From Alitta virens (lineage: Eukaryota > Annelida > Polychaeta > Phyllodocida > Nereididae): a stretch of DNA of 64,000 nt. Of this stretch, positions 18,060 through 29,104 are shown in pieces. Location of the stretch: contig OW028576.1 of NCBI GenBank assembly GCA_932294295.1, positions 44,122,247 through 44,186,246 on the forward strand, written 5' to 3'. The notes beneath the pieces were generated by a model. The model had not been told where the DNA came from and did no database searches. It saw only the letters and a list, made by a program, of their open reading frames with translations. The translations under genes were made by a program, and so were the position numbers. Each line of letters opens with the position of its first letter. Position 1 is the first letter of the stretch.

Positions 18060-19025
18060 CTATGCCTCCAGGTAGTCATGTGTTGTGTGTAATAAAATAT
18101 TGTGAAATTATGGTGAGTCATCTGGGGTGTGATAGAGTTCTGTATATATATATATATATGGGTATGTTTGTGTATTGATCCATCCATACCCTTGGGGGCT
18201 ATAGGCAGGTGCTATACATGTATTGACATATGCTCTATCCTGTTGTGCAGTGATGCATGGTAAGATCTTGTGAAATTATCTGTGTGTTGTTGTGCACTGA
18301 TGCATGACAAGATCTTGTGAAATTATCTGTGTATTGATGTGCTGTTGTGCACTGATGCATGACAAGTTCTAGTGAAATTACTTGTGTATTGATGTGTATA
18401 ATAGTTATTGTGAAATTATGATGAGTATGTGTGCCTGGTTATTTTGTGTATTGGTGCATGTAGGGTGACCTGGATATGTATGTGTATTCATGTGTGTCTG
18501 TAGTGCTTTGTGAAATTATGATGAGCTACCTATGTACCTACATTGTGTGTGTGTGTTTGATCAGTTATGAATATCTTGACACATATACAAAGAAAAATAT
18601 TATGGTCATTAATGTGTTATGTACATGTTATGTTAACTTATGGTCGTTAGCTAGTTATGTAATGTTAATTACTACTGTTGTAACAGTTTATGCTATCAAA
18701 TGAAAATAATTATGATCATTAATGGATTTATGTAATGTGCTAATTATCACTGGTGAGGTTATATAACAGTTTATGAGTATCAATAGAGAATAATTATGGT
18801 TATTAATGAGGTTATGTAACAGTCAAAAGAAAACAATTATGGTCATTAATGAGGTTATGTAACATCAGAAAGAAAATAATTATGATCAATAATTAGGTTA
18901 TGTAACACTTTTAGCCACGCCCCCTTTTCACACTGTCATTAATGAGGTTATGTAACATTTTTAGCCACGCCCCCTTTTCACACCCCCCACTGAAATAGGG
19001 TCTCTAGACACCCCTATACAGTAGT
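18060..19025 (-). repeat. Right terminal inverted repeat (imperfect)
   Basis: Reverse complement of the left end, with the same blocks in mirror order. It ends TACAGTAGT. The last part carries a tandem copy of a segment of about 50 bp containing TTAGCCACGCCCCC. Further in are TTAATGAGGTTATGTAAC repeats, and at 18240-18400 copies of about 60 bp holding GCATGACAAG-TCT-GTGAAATTA. No gene is seen. Confidence 0.8.
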
Positions 19026-19031
19026 AAAGTC
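19026..19031. repeat. Target-site duplication, right copy (AAAGTC)
   Basis: Identical to the left hexamer, directly outside the terminal TACAGTAGT. Confidence 0.9.
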
Positions 19032-19954
19032 TTCACTCTTAAACATATCACTGTAACATTGTCATGAGGTCGGTGATGTTGATATGACGTTGTCCCAGTG
19101 TGGCCCAAATAATCAGGGTGGATCAGAAATTGTTGGTGGGGGGGGGGGAGGGGGGAGGGTCTGATTAGTTGGGATTGATACGCGTTTGTGCGTTCTGCTC
19201 CAGAAACGAAAATAATTTTTATAATACATTTGTAGAACATAGCCAAGATATGGCAATGTGAATATCAAAAGGCATGACTAGGCCATATATAAGTATCACC
19301 AGAGAATTTTGTTGGGGTAAGTGCACTAATGATCCGAGTTCTGCTCCAGAAACAAAAGTGACAACCGCCCACTCATTTCGAACTTCACTGAGGGTTAAAG
19401 TTATTTTTGCATCACCATGACAGTAAAACAAGTTTAGGAATATAAATTTATTCTTAAGCAGTTTTTTAAATTGATCTTTTCTGTGACTCCCTTTTTATAT
19501 TGCTGTTTCCCTATTTTGGGAGCCTTGTAGGGGGGATGCATCCCCTCCATCTCCCCCCCCCCTCCCTGGAATCCTGGATCCACCCCTGCACCCAATTTGA
19601 AACAATGTGGTTTCAATTTGGAATGCATGTTACACACTTGCTCAAAGGTATTACAAACACAAAAACATAATCATGTCACGTTTAACTTACACTGTCACTA
19701 GTATAAAAGTGCGAACCGTAAAAAGCTTGCAATGATGTTTTTAAAATAATAATTGCCAAAATATGTTTTGAGAAACAGGACCAAAGAAACGAGTGGACAT
19801 CCATTTTGAATCCTACTATACCTTGTAATTCTATGACGGAACATTGATAACTTTTGAAGACTGCGAAGATCGGTTCCAAGACAGTCGTTTACTGAACTTC
19901 TTCTTCTTCTTTACTGAACTTCTGCGCAACATGAGAAAGATCCATGGAGTGGAA
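19032..19954. other. Host DNA right of the Polinton
   Basis: Repeat-like sequence with G-tracts and C-tracts. Two stretches (near 19190 and 19340) contain the same TCTGCTCCAGAAAC run. The start (19060-19100, TCGGTGATGTT...ACG-TGTTG) resembles part of the MITE at 24823-25050. No gene is recognised. Confidence 0.5.
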
Positions 19955-20071
19955 AAGTTCGTTTTTGTGGTCGTGATTAATAAATCATTCAGCAGCTAAT
20001 TTAATTGCTTATTATAACCAATTAAATTAGCTGCTGAATGATTTATTAATCACGACCACAAAAACGAACTT
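19955..20071. repeat. Perfect 53-bp inverted repeat with 11-bp spacer
   Basis: Arms of 53 bp, starting AAGTTCGTTTTTGTGG and ending AACGAACTT, are exact reverse complements around the spacer 20008-20018. It would form a cruciform or a long RNA hairpin. It is probably a fold-back MITE or a recent inverted duplication. Confidence 0.85.
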
Positions 20072-20162
20072 GTGCCGATCATAAAGTTTAAGTGTGTCTG
20101 AAGTCTTATATGTTTCACAGATTATATGTTCTAAAGTAGTCAAATTAGCCAGCTCTATGATT

Positions 20163-20703
20163 TCAAACCTCACTCTGCACTATACCGCAGTCCTTGTTGC
20201 ATCACATGGGATGTACTCACCATCATCTCATCCATTGTGGTGACTGTGGGTGCATGGGTTCAAAGCCCACTCCCTGCACTGTTAATGAGCCACATCTCAG
20301 TCCCTGTCCTATCACATGGGATGTACTCATCATCATCTCATGCATTGTAGTGACTGTGGGTGCATGGGTTCAAAGCCCACTCCCTCCCCTGTTTATGAGC
20401 CCAATCTCAGTCCCTGTCCCATCATACGGGATGTACTTATTATCATCTCATTCATGGCAGTGACCGTGGGTGCGTGGGTTCAAAGCCCACTCCCTGGACT
20501 ATAATGAGCCACATCTCAGTCCCTGTCCTATCACATGGGATGTACTCATCATCATCTCATCCATTGTGGTGTCTGTGGGTGCATGGGTTCAAAGCCCACT
20601 CCCTCCTCTGTTTATGAGCCCCATCTCAGTCCCTGTCCCATCACATGGGATGTACTCCTCGTCATCTCATCCATGGTTGTGACTGTGGGTGCATGGGTTT
20701 CAT
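20163..20703 (+). repeat. 110-bp tandem array with pol III B-box-like motif
   Basis: About five copies at 109-110-bp spacing (landmark CACATGGGATGTACTC at 20203, 20313, 20532 and 20642, with a variant at 20423). Each unit holds GGGTTCAAAGCCC, close to a tRNA B-box, so the unit may derive from a tRNA-type SINE. Open frames here come from the repeat. Fragments of the unit also lie near 28850, 29226 and 35620. Confidence 0.75.
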
Positions 20704-21650
20704 GACCTATACTACATATGTATGTACTACCTATATACAATTGTGAGTTATATAACATGCATATTGCAAAATATTTTTAACCCTCAGCAAACAAAGTTTG
20801 AAGAGGGTTATTGTTATCACTGGAAATGATGGGCGGACGGGTGTAACACTTTTGTTTCTGTAGCAGAACTCTAACACAAATGCACTTACCATTATTGTTA
20901 GGGTAAGTGCATCAGAATTGGGATCTCTGCTCTGTCGGATGGACACTAATACATTTTAATGATGCATGTGTGCTATGTGGGATTCAGTGAGGGTTTTGCT
21001 GCAGTGCAGTCTATGTTATATACATATTATGGTGCATCATTTAAAAATGAATGTAAAACACAAAACCAAGAAAGCGTGAACTTGAACTTTCATCTGCTAA
21101 CTATTGTACTAGAAATCAATAAGACATAAATTTTATTGACATCATAATTAACAGACCAATATGATAATGTCCTCGGTAAACTTTACAAGACTACTTATTC
21201 AATCAAAACTCGTCAATTGTGCAAGTGCTGAACTAAAGAGCTATTTGCATTTATTATTCATATTGTTAAATTAACAGGTTAACAGATAACTTAGTACCAA
21301 ATCAGCTAGACATTGGCATGGCGACGGTAGTTGATGGCTAACGTTGAAACAATCTCCAGCCAATAGTGGATTTTCATGGAAGTTGGAAGTTGGAAGTTTC
21401 TCGATATATCCACCAGGTGGCTATGACAGAACACTGCAATTTTATTAGCTGCGCAAAAGTTCCCACCCTTGACTCTGATTGGCTAAAGCAAAATGCATCC
21501 AAGCAGCAGTATTTTTAGTGCATTTTATTGCAGATTTGACATCTTATCATTCAATTAATTTGTTATGTTTATTGAAGAAGTTATGATGAGTGTCTGAAAT
21601 GCAAAACGAGTAATAAGAGGAGTAGAATGAATTATGTCTTGCTGAACACA
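20704..21650. other. Non-coding host DNA
   Basis: AT-rich, with stops in all frames beyond short runs. Near 20840-20930 it again shows the TTTCTG-AGCAGAACTC and TAAGTGCA pieces seen near 19320, so it is repeat-derived. No gene is recognised. Confidence 0.4.
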
Positions 21651-21772
21651 GGCCCAGACAGCATTCCAAATCATATCAACAATGGCGCGATGACGGCGAT
21701 TTCAAAACGATGTTGTGTCAACAGCAGCCGACATAGAAACGACGCAGGCCCGATTTGGAATGCTCCCTAAGG
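21651..21772. repeat. MITE-like element, family AGCATTCCAAAT, short copy
   Basis: Begins CCAGACAGCATTCCAAATC and ends GATTTGGAATGCT, which are inverted repeats. The middle has GCGATGACGGCGAT and CGATGTTGTG. The same family appears as a longer, dimer-like copy at 24823-25050. Confidence 0.65.
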
Positions 21773-22680
21773 GGCCAAAAACAGCCAGACCCTTAAGATT
21801 GGAAGTTGAACACTCTAACCACTGCATCAGCTGCTATTCTGTTGTTCAATGGAAATTGACCCACACATAATCAAACAATAATGAAGTATATTTTTGACTT
21901 CTTGGTAAATAAGGGTCATTCCACAGAACGGTGCACTTTCAGCATTTCAGGTGGCAAAAATCAATCATGTTACCTGACCTCTCCGCCAACACGATAACCA
22001 GAAGGACAGTAACAGGATGGACAACGGACAATAAGTGAAACTTTGTTTTAATACCATGTTAACAGTTGGGACATTGATTCTGTGGACACAAAAACAAATT
22101 AGTAATATAACAACTCTTAACTGCAAATATTTTATGATATTCTTTACCAGTTCAAATGTGTACTGATTCACTGAGTGGGGCAAATAGATAAATAACATTA
22201 AATGTGGGCCTTGCCATTTTTGCTGCCTCTTACAGCAAAAAGAGCCAAAATATCAGATATGACAGACTCCGGCAAAGATTTCTTCAGTGTATTAATAAAC
22301 TCACACTCAGAAATACATTTCTTCTGCTGTACATTACATCAGTACATATAAAAAATTCATATAACATTTTTAAAATCTTACACCTTCTAAAGGCCAGCAA
22401 GGCCGCAACAGGTAGGCCACCCTAATTTATAACATAGTTGATAATTGATATATAACAAATTTAAAAATATAACATATATTATAGATAATTGATTAAGTTG
22501 TCTATCTGGTAAAACAAAAGAACAAAAAAAAAGGTTTCAGGAGGGAACAATGTTTATCAACAGATGGAGCCGACATTTGTTAAAAATATTTATTTTGGGT
22601 TTATTGCAGTATAGCGGACCCAAATTTATGCCCATATTTGGCGTCCATTAAAAATTACATTTTATCAAATATTTTACAAG
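21773..22680. other. Non-coding host DNA
   Basis: About 0.9 kb of AT-rich DNA. The frames present are short, with no splice-bounded or domain-like content. Confidence 0.4.
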
Positions 22681-22870
22681 ATGATGAGATGATAATAAGC
22701 CTGCTTTACTGATGACTTAGTGCTAGTTAGTAGGTCTTATTTGCACCAGGTGGGGCTAAATGTATTGCATGCAGTGCCGCACAGTGGGTAATCAACCAGC
22801 AAGAGCACCAGATGTTGGACACAAAAAAAAGTTCTAGCACAATTAAAATAACATTTGGTGTAGAATAGCC
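22681..22870 (+). repeat. Dispersed repeat, copy 1
   Basis: Shares about 150 bp at high identity with 27205-27375: GATGATGAGATGATAA, TGACTTAGTGCTAGTTAG, GGGGCTAAATGTATTGCATG and GCCGCACAGTGGGTAAT in the same order and orientation. Element type is unknown. Confidence 0.65.
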
Positions 22871-23178
22871 GGGGTTTGGGGAAAAAGCAAAAATAAACTC
22901 TGTCTTTACCGCAAAGATGAAAACCGCCGTCATAACTACATTAGTTTGTGACATCATAAATCGGTTTCAAGCTTTTTTACGTCATATGACTGATAGGCCT
23001 GGCAATGAGGCTCGTTAAATATGGTCATAAATCTGGGTCCACTATACTGCACTTTCTCCTTCTTTGTCAACAGGTCTTTCACTATACAACCAGTTTTGGT
23101 GCTGAAACAGTATCAGGGCTACACCCCTGGCCCTAATTACACCCTAACAGGGTCAAATGAGCAGTGGTGCCAGCATGT

Positions 23179-23187
23179 CTATATATT
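23179..23187 (+). promoter_or_regulatory. TATA box of the secreted peptide gene
   Basis: CTATATATTT lies about 85 bp before the ATG at 23267, giving a 5' leader of roughly 55 nt. Confidence 0.45.
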
Positions 23188-23266
23188 TCGGGACAAACCT
23201 ATTGACACTTGTACATTTGGTCATCATAGTCACCACATCCATAATAGAGACTGATCAACTAACACC

Positions 23267-26200
23267 ATGAAGACTGCAGTGGTCATTTTCGTCTCCTTGG
23301 TTCTATTCATGACACTAGAAGTGTCTCACTGTCAACGTGAGTATAGTTTTAGTAGTTAATGATAAAACCGTGGTCTAAAGTTTACGGACACTTTAAATTA
23401 ACTTAGATTCTATGTTGATGCACTGGTTCTCAATTATTTTTTGTGGGAGACCATATTTACTTCTGAAAATAAACTCGCATAACAATGGCTGGTGAGAGGG
23501 AAGAGCCTTGTGGTCAACATGTTTGGCTAGTGATAGAGAGAAGAGCCATGACCGAGAGAAGAGCCATGACCATGAGCCTAGCATCAATAGACCTGGTGTT
23601 ATTGTATCAGATTCTGTAGGTGTGGTTCACAGACAGACAGACAGCAGACACTACTGCTTGCAACACTGTGCATTCCATGTCTTTGGACAGTTTCGAAAGC
23701 TTTTTCTTTTTTCTCAGACAATTGCATGCAGAATTGGGTGATCTTTTGAATTTGAATAGTATACTCCATTATACAAATAACATGAAATGTTTAATCATTA
23801 GCTAGCCGTTTCAAGCTCACACCAAAATGTTTGGTCATACAGTCAAAGCAAAACTGATTCAGACACCTCTGACATTTCGCAAATATGTAACTTTCGATAA
23901 CTTAATCTTTTACTTTTAAATATATTGGCGAATTCACCAGAATCCTTTTCTACAGTCACAGACAAATGTTGACATATAAATGAGAACGATGCCATAGAAG
24001 CCATTGCCAATTTAGCCAAAGTCTATTATACTGATATTCCGAAAGAATCTGAAAAATTTAATACTGGGCGAGCAACTCACCAAAATGTTTGCACAAATAA
24101 CCAAGGCAATTTTGACCTATAGTCCTCAATTTAAGCTTGCTCAATATTATACAAGGAATGCAAAACCACCAAAATTATAATATTTCAATTTTTTTGCAAA
24201 ACAATCTAGAGCAGCGAACATCAAATCAATTTGTTCGGTCAGCAAATCGTTCCATATGGGTAGCGATATTGTAAATGTGGGTTGCTCGAGTTGCCAGGTA
24301 CCCTGAAGATTCAACGGTCCTGAGCAGAGACAGCTATGACTAGTAGTTACTGAGATATAAATGATTTAGCTCTCAGACTGGATGTTAGTCTGACTGTTCA
24401 ATGAAAGTTACATTTTTAGAATGCAGACAGACACATGATCACCATGAATTAGAGAACATACAGTGTATTTTACACCATTATCCTTTTCAGCAGTACACAG
24501 ACATAAGTATTTACCATACATATTTCCATAGATGATAAATCGGGTCACCAGACACTAATCATAATTCCCTCAATGCAGAATTTGTTGACCTGAGTGAAAA
24601 AGTAGGATACAAAATGTCACACAACAAATTGCTCCAGGAAATAAGCATTATTACAGAATGACATGTGGTTACATTTTTCCTGGAATGACATGATGAAAAT
24701 TACAAACATATCATCTGCTAAAAATCTCTTTGTGTAGAAGCTTGGTCAAAGCAATTGACACATTGCAAATGGCTCCTAAACCAACTTACAATGCTCTAAA
24801 AAATAAATACCTGCTTCAGACCTCCTACCCAGATAGCATTCCAAATCGTACCCAGATAGCATTCCAAATCGTTTCTACATCGGCACAATGTCGGTGATGT
24901 TAATACGATGTTGTAATGACATTGGCTTACATGGAAACGATGCTGGGCCGATTTGGAATGCAATCTGGATATAAACATCAGCGCGATGTCAGCGACGTCA
25001 AAAAGATAGAGAAACGACACTGGCACTATTTGGAATGCTGTCTGGGTTGAATACATACCTGATCCCAAAATTCAAATAAATTCACCCACATACAAACCAG
25101 AATCAATATATACCGATTCTCATTCTTTATGTGTACAATAAGAGTCTGGAATACACTCCCTGTTCAAAATATCTCACTAGAAAATATAAAGCAGGTCCAG
25201 AGTTCTGTGAGGATTGTTCCCCTCATTCTCCATCCCATATTCCCATGTACTAAATCCTACCAAGTCATGTTTTTTTACAGCACAGTACATACATGCACCC
25301 TTTTCTTTCTATTCCATCCTGTTTAGGTTGAAAAACTCCTATAGATGATAGCTCATGTATGAGCAGCCTGGAGTAACCAACTGAGAACTGAGAAGGACAT
25401 TTTGGACCCTTTGACTAACCTTTTAGACATTGTCCACTCATTTTGGACATTTTGACTGTGACTAGAATGACTGACCACCAAACACTTGTATTTCTTTTTT
25501 TTCAAAAGTTTGTTAAAACCAGCCATTATACTGTTTGGTTTTTATATAATGATTATTTAAACCACTGTAGTGTTTTGTGGGATGAGGAAAAAATTATATA
25601 ACATTTTCCTCCTCCCACAAATAATGATGTTGGTAGGTTTAGATAATCATTGTCAAAGGACAAACAATTTAATGGCAGATTTTTAACCGATCATTGAATG
25701 GACACCAGCTTTTTAAAACGTATCTAAATATTTCAGAATAGGATAGCATTGCAGGGTTGCAAGTAATTTTACAGTAGGACCTATTTGGTGACAAACCCTC
25801 CCCACTATAACTGTATTGTATGGGTCATTGACCACTAGAAATGATACATTTTTCCCTCAGTAAGAATAACGACTATGACAACAAAATTTATGTCAATTGA
25901 CAATAATTGCTCAATTTAGACTAGTTGGTATAATTCTGTTTTTGATGTGCCCAATATAATAACAGTTTTTAGTAAAATATAATTTTCTGTCCAAATGCCA
26001 AAGCAATTCATGACACATTTATGAGCTTGTTCTATTTCTTTTTTGTCGATGAGCGCTCTGCTGTTCGCATAGACGAGCGCTAGAGAAAACTCAAGGGGCA
26101 TTCACACTGTCAAGTATATGACCTACATATGACCACGGATGGCAACAACGGACTATACATGCTTACTCGTGGGTCTGTTAATCACGTATAAATGCTTTCC

Positions 26201-28741
26201 ACAAGCGTACCTGTGGCAGTCGCAGAAACTTGGCGGACGTCCATCGACCGCTTGCTGAACATCCGTTGCCAAGCATACGTGTGACATATGTGAGGCATAC
26301 GTGAGGCGAACGTGAGGCATATGTAAGGCATATGTAAGGCATGTAGATCGCACGTAGATCGCCCGTGTGAACATACGTTCACCGAGCATTTTACGAGCGC
26401 TCTATGAGTGGACACGAGTGGATGGCGAGTATGTATGGATTGACAGTGACTACGTATGGCCATGGCTACGCAGAACGTACGCAGAACATACGTATAACAT
26501 TCGTAGAACGTAGATGGAACATACGTGAACAAACGTAGAACGTATGTAGAAACGTTCGCCGAGTGACTCCGGAGAGCGTTACGTAGCTAATAAACAATTT
26601 ACTCGTAAAAACATCCAACAAAGTTTAAAACTTGTTTAAAATTATTGCCCTCTCCATGTATGCTCTTGTGTCGTCAAGCGCTACAAGGAGCATTCTATAA
26701 ATTCTTATTCGTGACAGTGTTAACGCCCCTTTAATCGACTAACTTGATAAATACTGCATGTGTTTTTGGTAGGAAGGCTGCCAACGGTCCCGAAAATTGT
26801 GCGAGTTGTAATTACAGATTTGCCAAATCAGCCTATTTAAATGTCTTCGGACAAATGACCGATAGCTAAAAAGAAAAAGGAGCGCCTTATCAAACAACAT
26901 ATTTTTGGCAATGGCAAGAACTATATTGCATGTAAAATCTAAGGCTTCTGGTAAAAATAGCTAACTTGCTAGACATTCTGGTCAACTAAAGGCACTGGCC
27001 ATATTTAGAATGGCTGATCTACATAGCCATTTTGACTAAAAAGTTAATTAGCTTCAGTCAATATAGTCAAAGGAATTGGTCATTGTCATTCTTCACAACT
27101 TTGACCAAGGTTGGTTAACATTGATTGTAAAATGATTTGTATGTCTCTATGCCACTGGGTCTGAAGCTTGGTCAGCTTATATGACAAGCTGCCAGAGGCA
27201 GATGCAATGATGAGATGATAAGCCTGCTCGGAGTTTAAATTTATACTTTACCAATGACTTAGTGCTAGTTAGTAGGTCTTACTTGCACCAGATGGGGCTA
27301 AATGTATTGCATGCACTGCCGCACAGTGGGTAATGTACCGGCGAGAGCACAACATATTGGACACCAAATAAAACATTTTCCATCGATATATCTTTAAATG
27401 TACACGATTGTGACCGTTTGTCTAAAGTTTTGACAGTACTGATTATCAGGCACAAGTACCAAAGCAGCCTAGTGAAGTGGTACGTTACAAAACCAAATAA
27501 TCCCATACCATACTTTTGGAATTTCGAATTCCTGAACTTAGACTACCAGAATGTTCCATTATTGTTCTAATTTTAGACACTGTTGGAAATTGGTTGACAT
27601 GAATCAACCCAATGTTGGCACAGGTCTGTCCGATGTTGGCACCGTTCAACCCAATGTTGGCATAAATCAGCCAAGGTTGGCATGTTATTGTCATAAATTT
27701 GCAAGCGTTGATAAAATAAGCATAATCTGGGAGTGCACAGTCCAGCTCAGTGTTAACACAAACTGTACCAATGTTGTCATAAACTGCATGATGGTGCAAA
27801 TTGAGCTGATGTTGGCATACAGCTGCTCAACGTTGGCCTAAAACTGCCCAATATTGGTATGCCACAAACTGCCCAATATTGGTATGCCACAAAACTGCCC
27901 AATATTGGCATGCCACAAAACTGCCGAATATTGGCATGCCATAAACTGCCCAATATTGGCATGCCACAAAACTGCCCAATATTGGTATGCCACAAACTGC
28001 CCAATATTGGTATGCCACAAAACTGCCCAATATTGGCATGCCACAAAACTGCCTAATATTGGCATGCCACAAAACTGCCCTATATTGGTATGCTACAAAG
28101 CTGCCCAATATTGGCATGCCACAAACTGCCCAATATTGGCATGCCATAAAACTGCCCAATATTGGTATGCCACAAACTGCCCAGTATTGGCATGCCAGAT
28201 CAGGTCTACATGGTTCCAAGGGTTGACTTCGGACAAGTTCGGAGGATGTCATCTGATTTTGAGCTGATGAGGCATTGTTATCAGGGAAATTCTCCCAGTG
28301 TTCGGAATTTTGGCCTCATTGACCTCCCTTTGTACTCAGATTTAAGTATAATGATTGTGACATCTGTAACAATGGCCATGGTGTGGTCACACACAGAACG
28401 CAAGAACAATGGTCAAGTAATGACATCATAATATATAACGTAACAAAAACGAGGTCAATATCCTAATGGCTGTTGTGTGAAAAGGGCATATTGCATCAGT
28501 ATCTCAAAGGCATGTCTACGTTTACACAATTTAAGGTGTTTATCTTTAATTTTCAGGTCAGTTTGATCTTGCCGACTTTCAACGATACAGAAAAACTGCT
28601 GGAATTCCTGTCCACCTCTGCAAAAAGTTTGCCAACATGGTCAAATGTAGACCACCATTCAAAGTAGGTCCACGAAAATGTCCCAAAGCACCAGCGCCAC
28701 CTAGTGGATGCATCTACATCTGTGAATGTGTGGAGTTTTGA
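23267..28741 (+). CDS. Two-exon small secreted six-cysteine protein
   Basis: Exon 1 is 23267-23336 and ends at a GTGAGT donor (phase 1). Exon 2 is 28557-28741, preceded by TTTAATTTTCAG. Together they make 255 nt: 84 residues and a stop. Exon 1 encodes a typical signal peptide (MKTAVVIFVSLVLFMTLEV), cut probably near SHC-Q. The mature part is basic, about 60 residues, with six cysteines in the order LCKK, VKCR, RKCP, SGCI, YICE, ECVEF; a Pro-rich loop sits between the third and fourth. I recognise no family. Six cysteines fit three disulfides, as in many secreted defence peptides or inhibitors, but the function is unknown. AATAAA follows at 28767. The 5.2-kb intron holds a MITE, a dispersed repeat, an ACGT-rich repeat and a satellite. 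Confidence 0.75.
23337..24822. other. Intron part 1 of the secreted peptide gene
   Basis: Mostly unique AT-rich DNA. A short direct repeat (GAGAGAAGAGCCATGACC) occurs twice near 23540. No gene is recognised. Confidence 0.4.
24823..25050. repeat. MITE-like element, family AGCATTCCAAAT, dimer-like copy
   Basis: CCCAGATAGCATTCCAAATC occurs twice at the left. CGATTTGGAATGCAATCTGG lies in the middle and TTTGGAATGCTGTCTGGG at the right. Repeated CGATGT-G inner blocks suggest two elements inserted in or next to each other. Confidence 0.65.
25051..26100. other. Intron DNA without recognised gene
   Basis: AT-rich. A stretch near 25400-25460 repeats TTTTGGACATTTTGAC-type words. Near 25560-25620 a short inverted region has CCTCCCACAA and TTGTGGGATGAGG. 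No coding exon is recognised. Confidence 0.35.
26101..26580. repeat. ACGT-rich degenerate repeat
   Basis: Short words such as CATACGTG, AGGCATATGTA, ACGTAGATCGC, GTAGAACGTA and GAACATACGT recur many times with changes. The CpG and ACGT density is far above the neighbours. It lies in the intron of the secreted peptide gene. Confidence 0.6.
27205..27375 (+). repeat. Dispersed repeat, copy 2
   Basis: Second copy of the repeat at 22681-22870, with an extra 20-30 bp near its left end. Confidence 0.65.
27590..28195. repeat. 25/26-bp satellite in intron
   Basis: From about 27836 a clean tandem array of AACTGCCCAATATTGG-ATGCCACA units (25 or 26 bp, about 14 copies). Before it are diverged copies (AATGTTGGCA-words) from about 27590. 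Because 25- and 26-bp units alternate, long open frames appear on both strands; they are not genes. Confidence 0.85.
28273..28497. repeat. MITE-like element, family CTTTTCA-GCAGCCAT, copy 1
   Basis: Shares about 220 bp with 43451-43680 and 53707-53927: CTCATTGACCTC-CTTTG-ACTCAG, CAATGGCCAT, GTGAGGTCACA-AG, GCAAGAACAATGG-CAAGTAATGA-GTCATAATATA, then ATGGCTG-TGTGAAAAGGG. Confidence 0.7.
28557..28741 (+). CDS. Exon 2 of the secreted six-cysteine protein
   Basis: Phase-1 acceptor exon that encodes the entire mature peptide and stop codon. Its frame fits only with the phase-1 donor of exon 1. Confidence 0.75.
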
Positions 28742-28766
28742 CTGTTAAATTGATCTTGTGAATCGA

Positions 28767-28772
28767 AATAAA
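28767..28772 (+). terminator. Poly(A) signal of the secreted peptide gene
   Basis: AATAAA 26 bp after the stop codon. Confidence 0.65.
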
Positions 28773-28925
28773 TTGATATTATGGCTCTCCTTACAGTTAT
28801 TTGCTTTGTTTTTCAATGTTGGGTAAAAATATATGAATACTCCTTGCAATACACCTCAATCCCTGTCCCATCACATGTGATCTTCATCTCATACATGGAA
28901 GTGACTGGGTTCAAAGTGCATCAAT

Positions 28926-29040
28926 TCTCCCAGAGCGGGAATCGAACCCTGGTCTGGTCCCTGGGACTAAAAACTAGAACGTCTGGCACGAGGACAACAT
29001 TCTGCTCACACCAGGACCACTACACTACACTCTCTCTGTC
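28926..29040 (-). mobile_element. tRNA-derived SINE, copy 1
   Basis: On the minus strand it shows GTGTAGTGGTCCTGG (A-box-like) followed about 65 bp later by GGTTCGATTCCCGC, a near-perfect tRNA B-box. A fragment of the 110-bp tandem family lies directly before it (about 28850-28925). Confidence 0.65.
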
Positions 29041-29104
29041 TCGCAATGAGGCTATTCCAGGCTAGCTGGACATGAGTCCACAAGTACACTCACATCGGGC
29101 ACCA

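Larger units (their letters stand above)
454..19025. mobile_element. Polinton/Maverick (adintovirus-like) element, 18.6 kb
   Basis: Self-synthesising DNA transposon or integrated virus of the Polinton/adintovirus group. Three things are seen directly: a perfect 6-bp target duplication, imperfect terminal inverted repeats that open with ACTACTGTA, and the hallmark genes for protein-primed PolB, DDE integrase with chromodomain, double-jelly-roll major capsid protein, single-jelly-roll penton and A32/FtsK ATPase. Length is in the usual 15-20 kb range. Core genes lie on the minus strand at 8181-17922. Accessory genes lie at 1757-7932 on both strands. All frames but PolB are open, so the insertion looks young. 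The usual adenain-like protease was not found. Capsid genes point to a virion-forming ancestry; whether this copy is active cannot be told from sequence. Confidence 0.95.

Noticed and set aside
27777..28267. Several long open frames on both strands with CQYWAV / LPNIGM repeats
   Set aside because: They come from the 25/26-bp satellite; there are no exon signals, and the two strands mirror each other.
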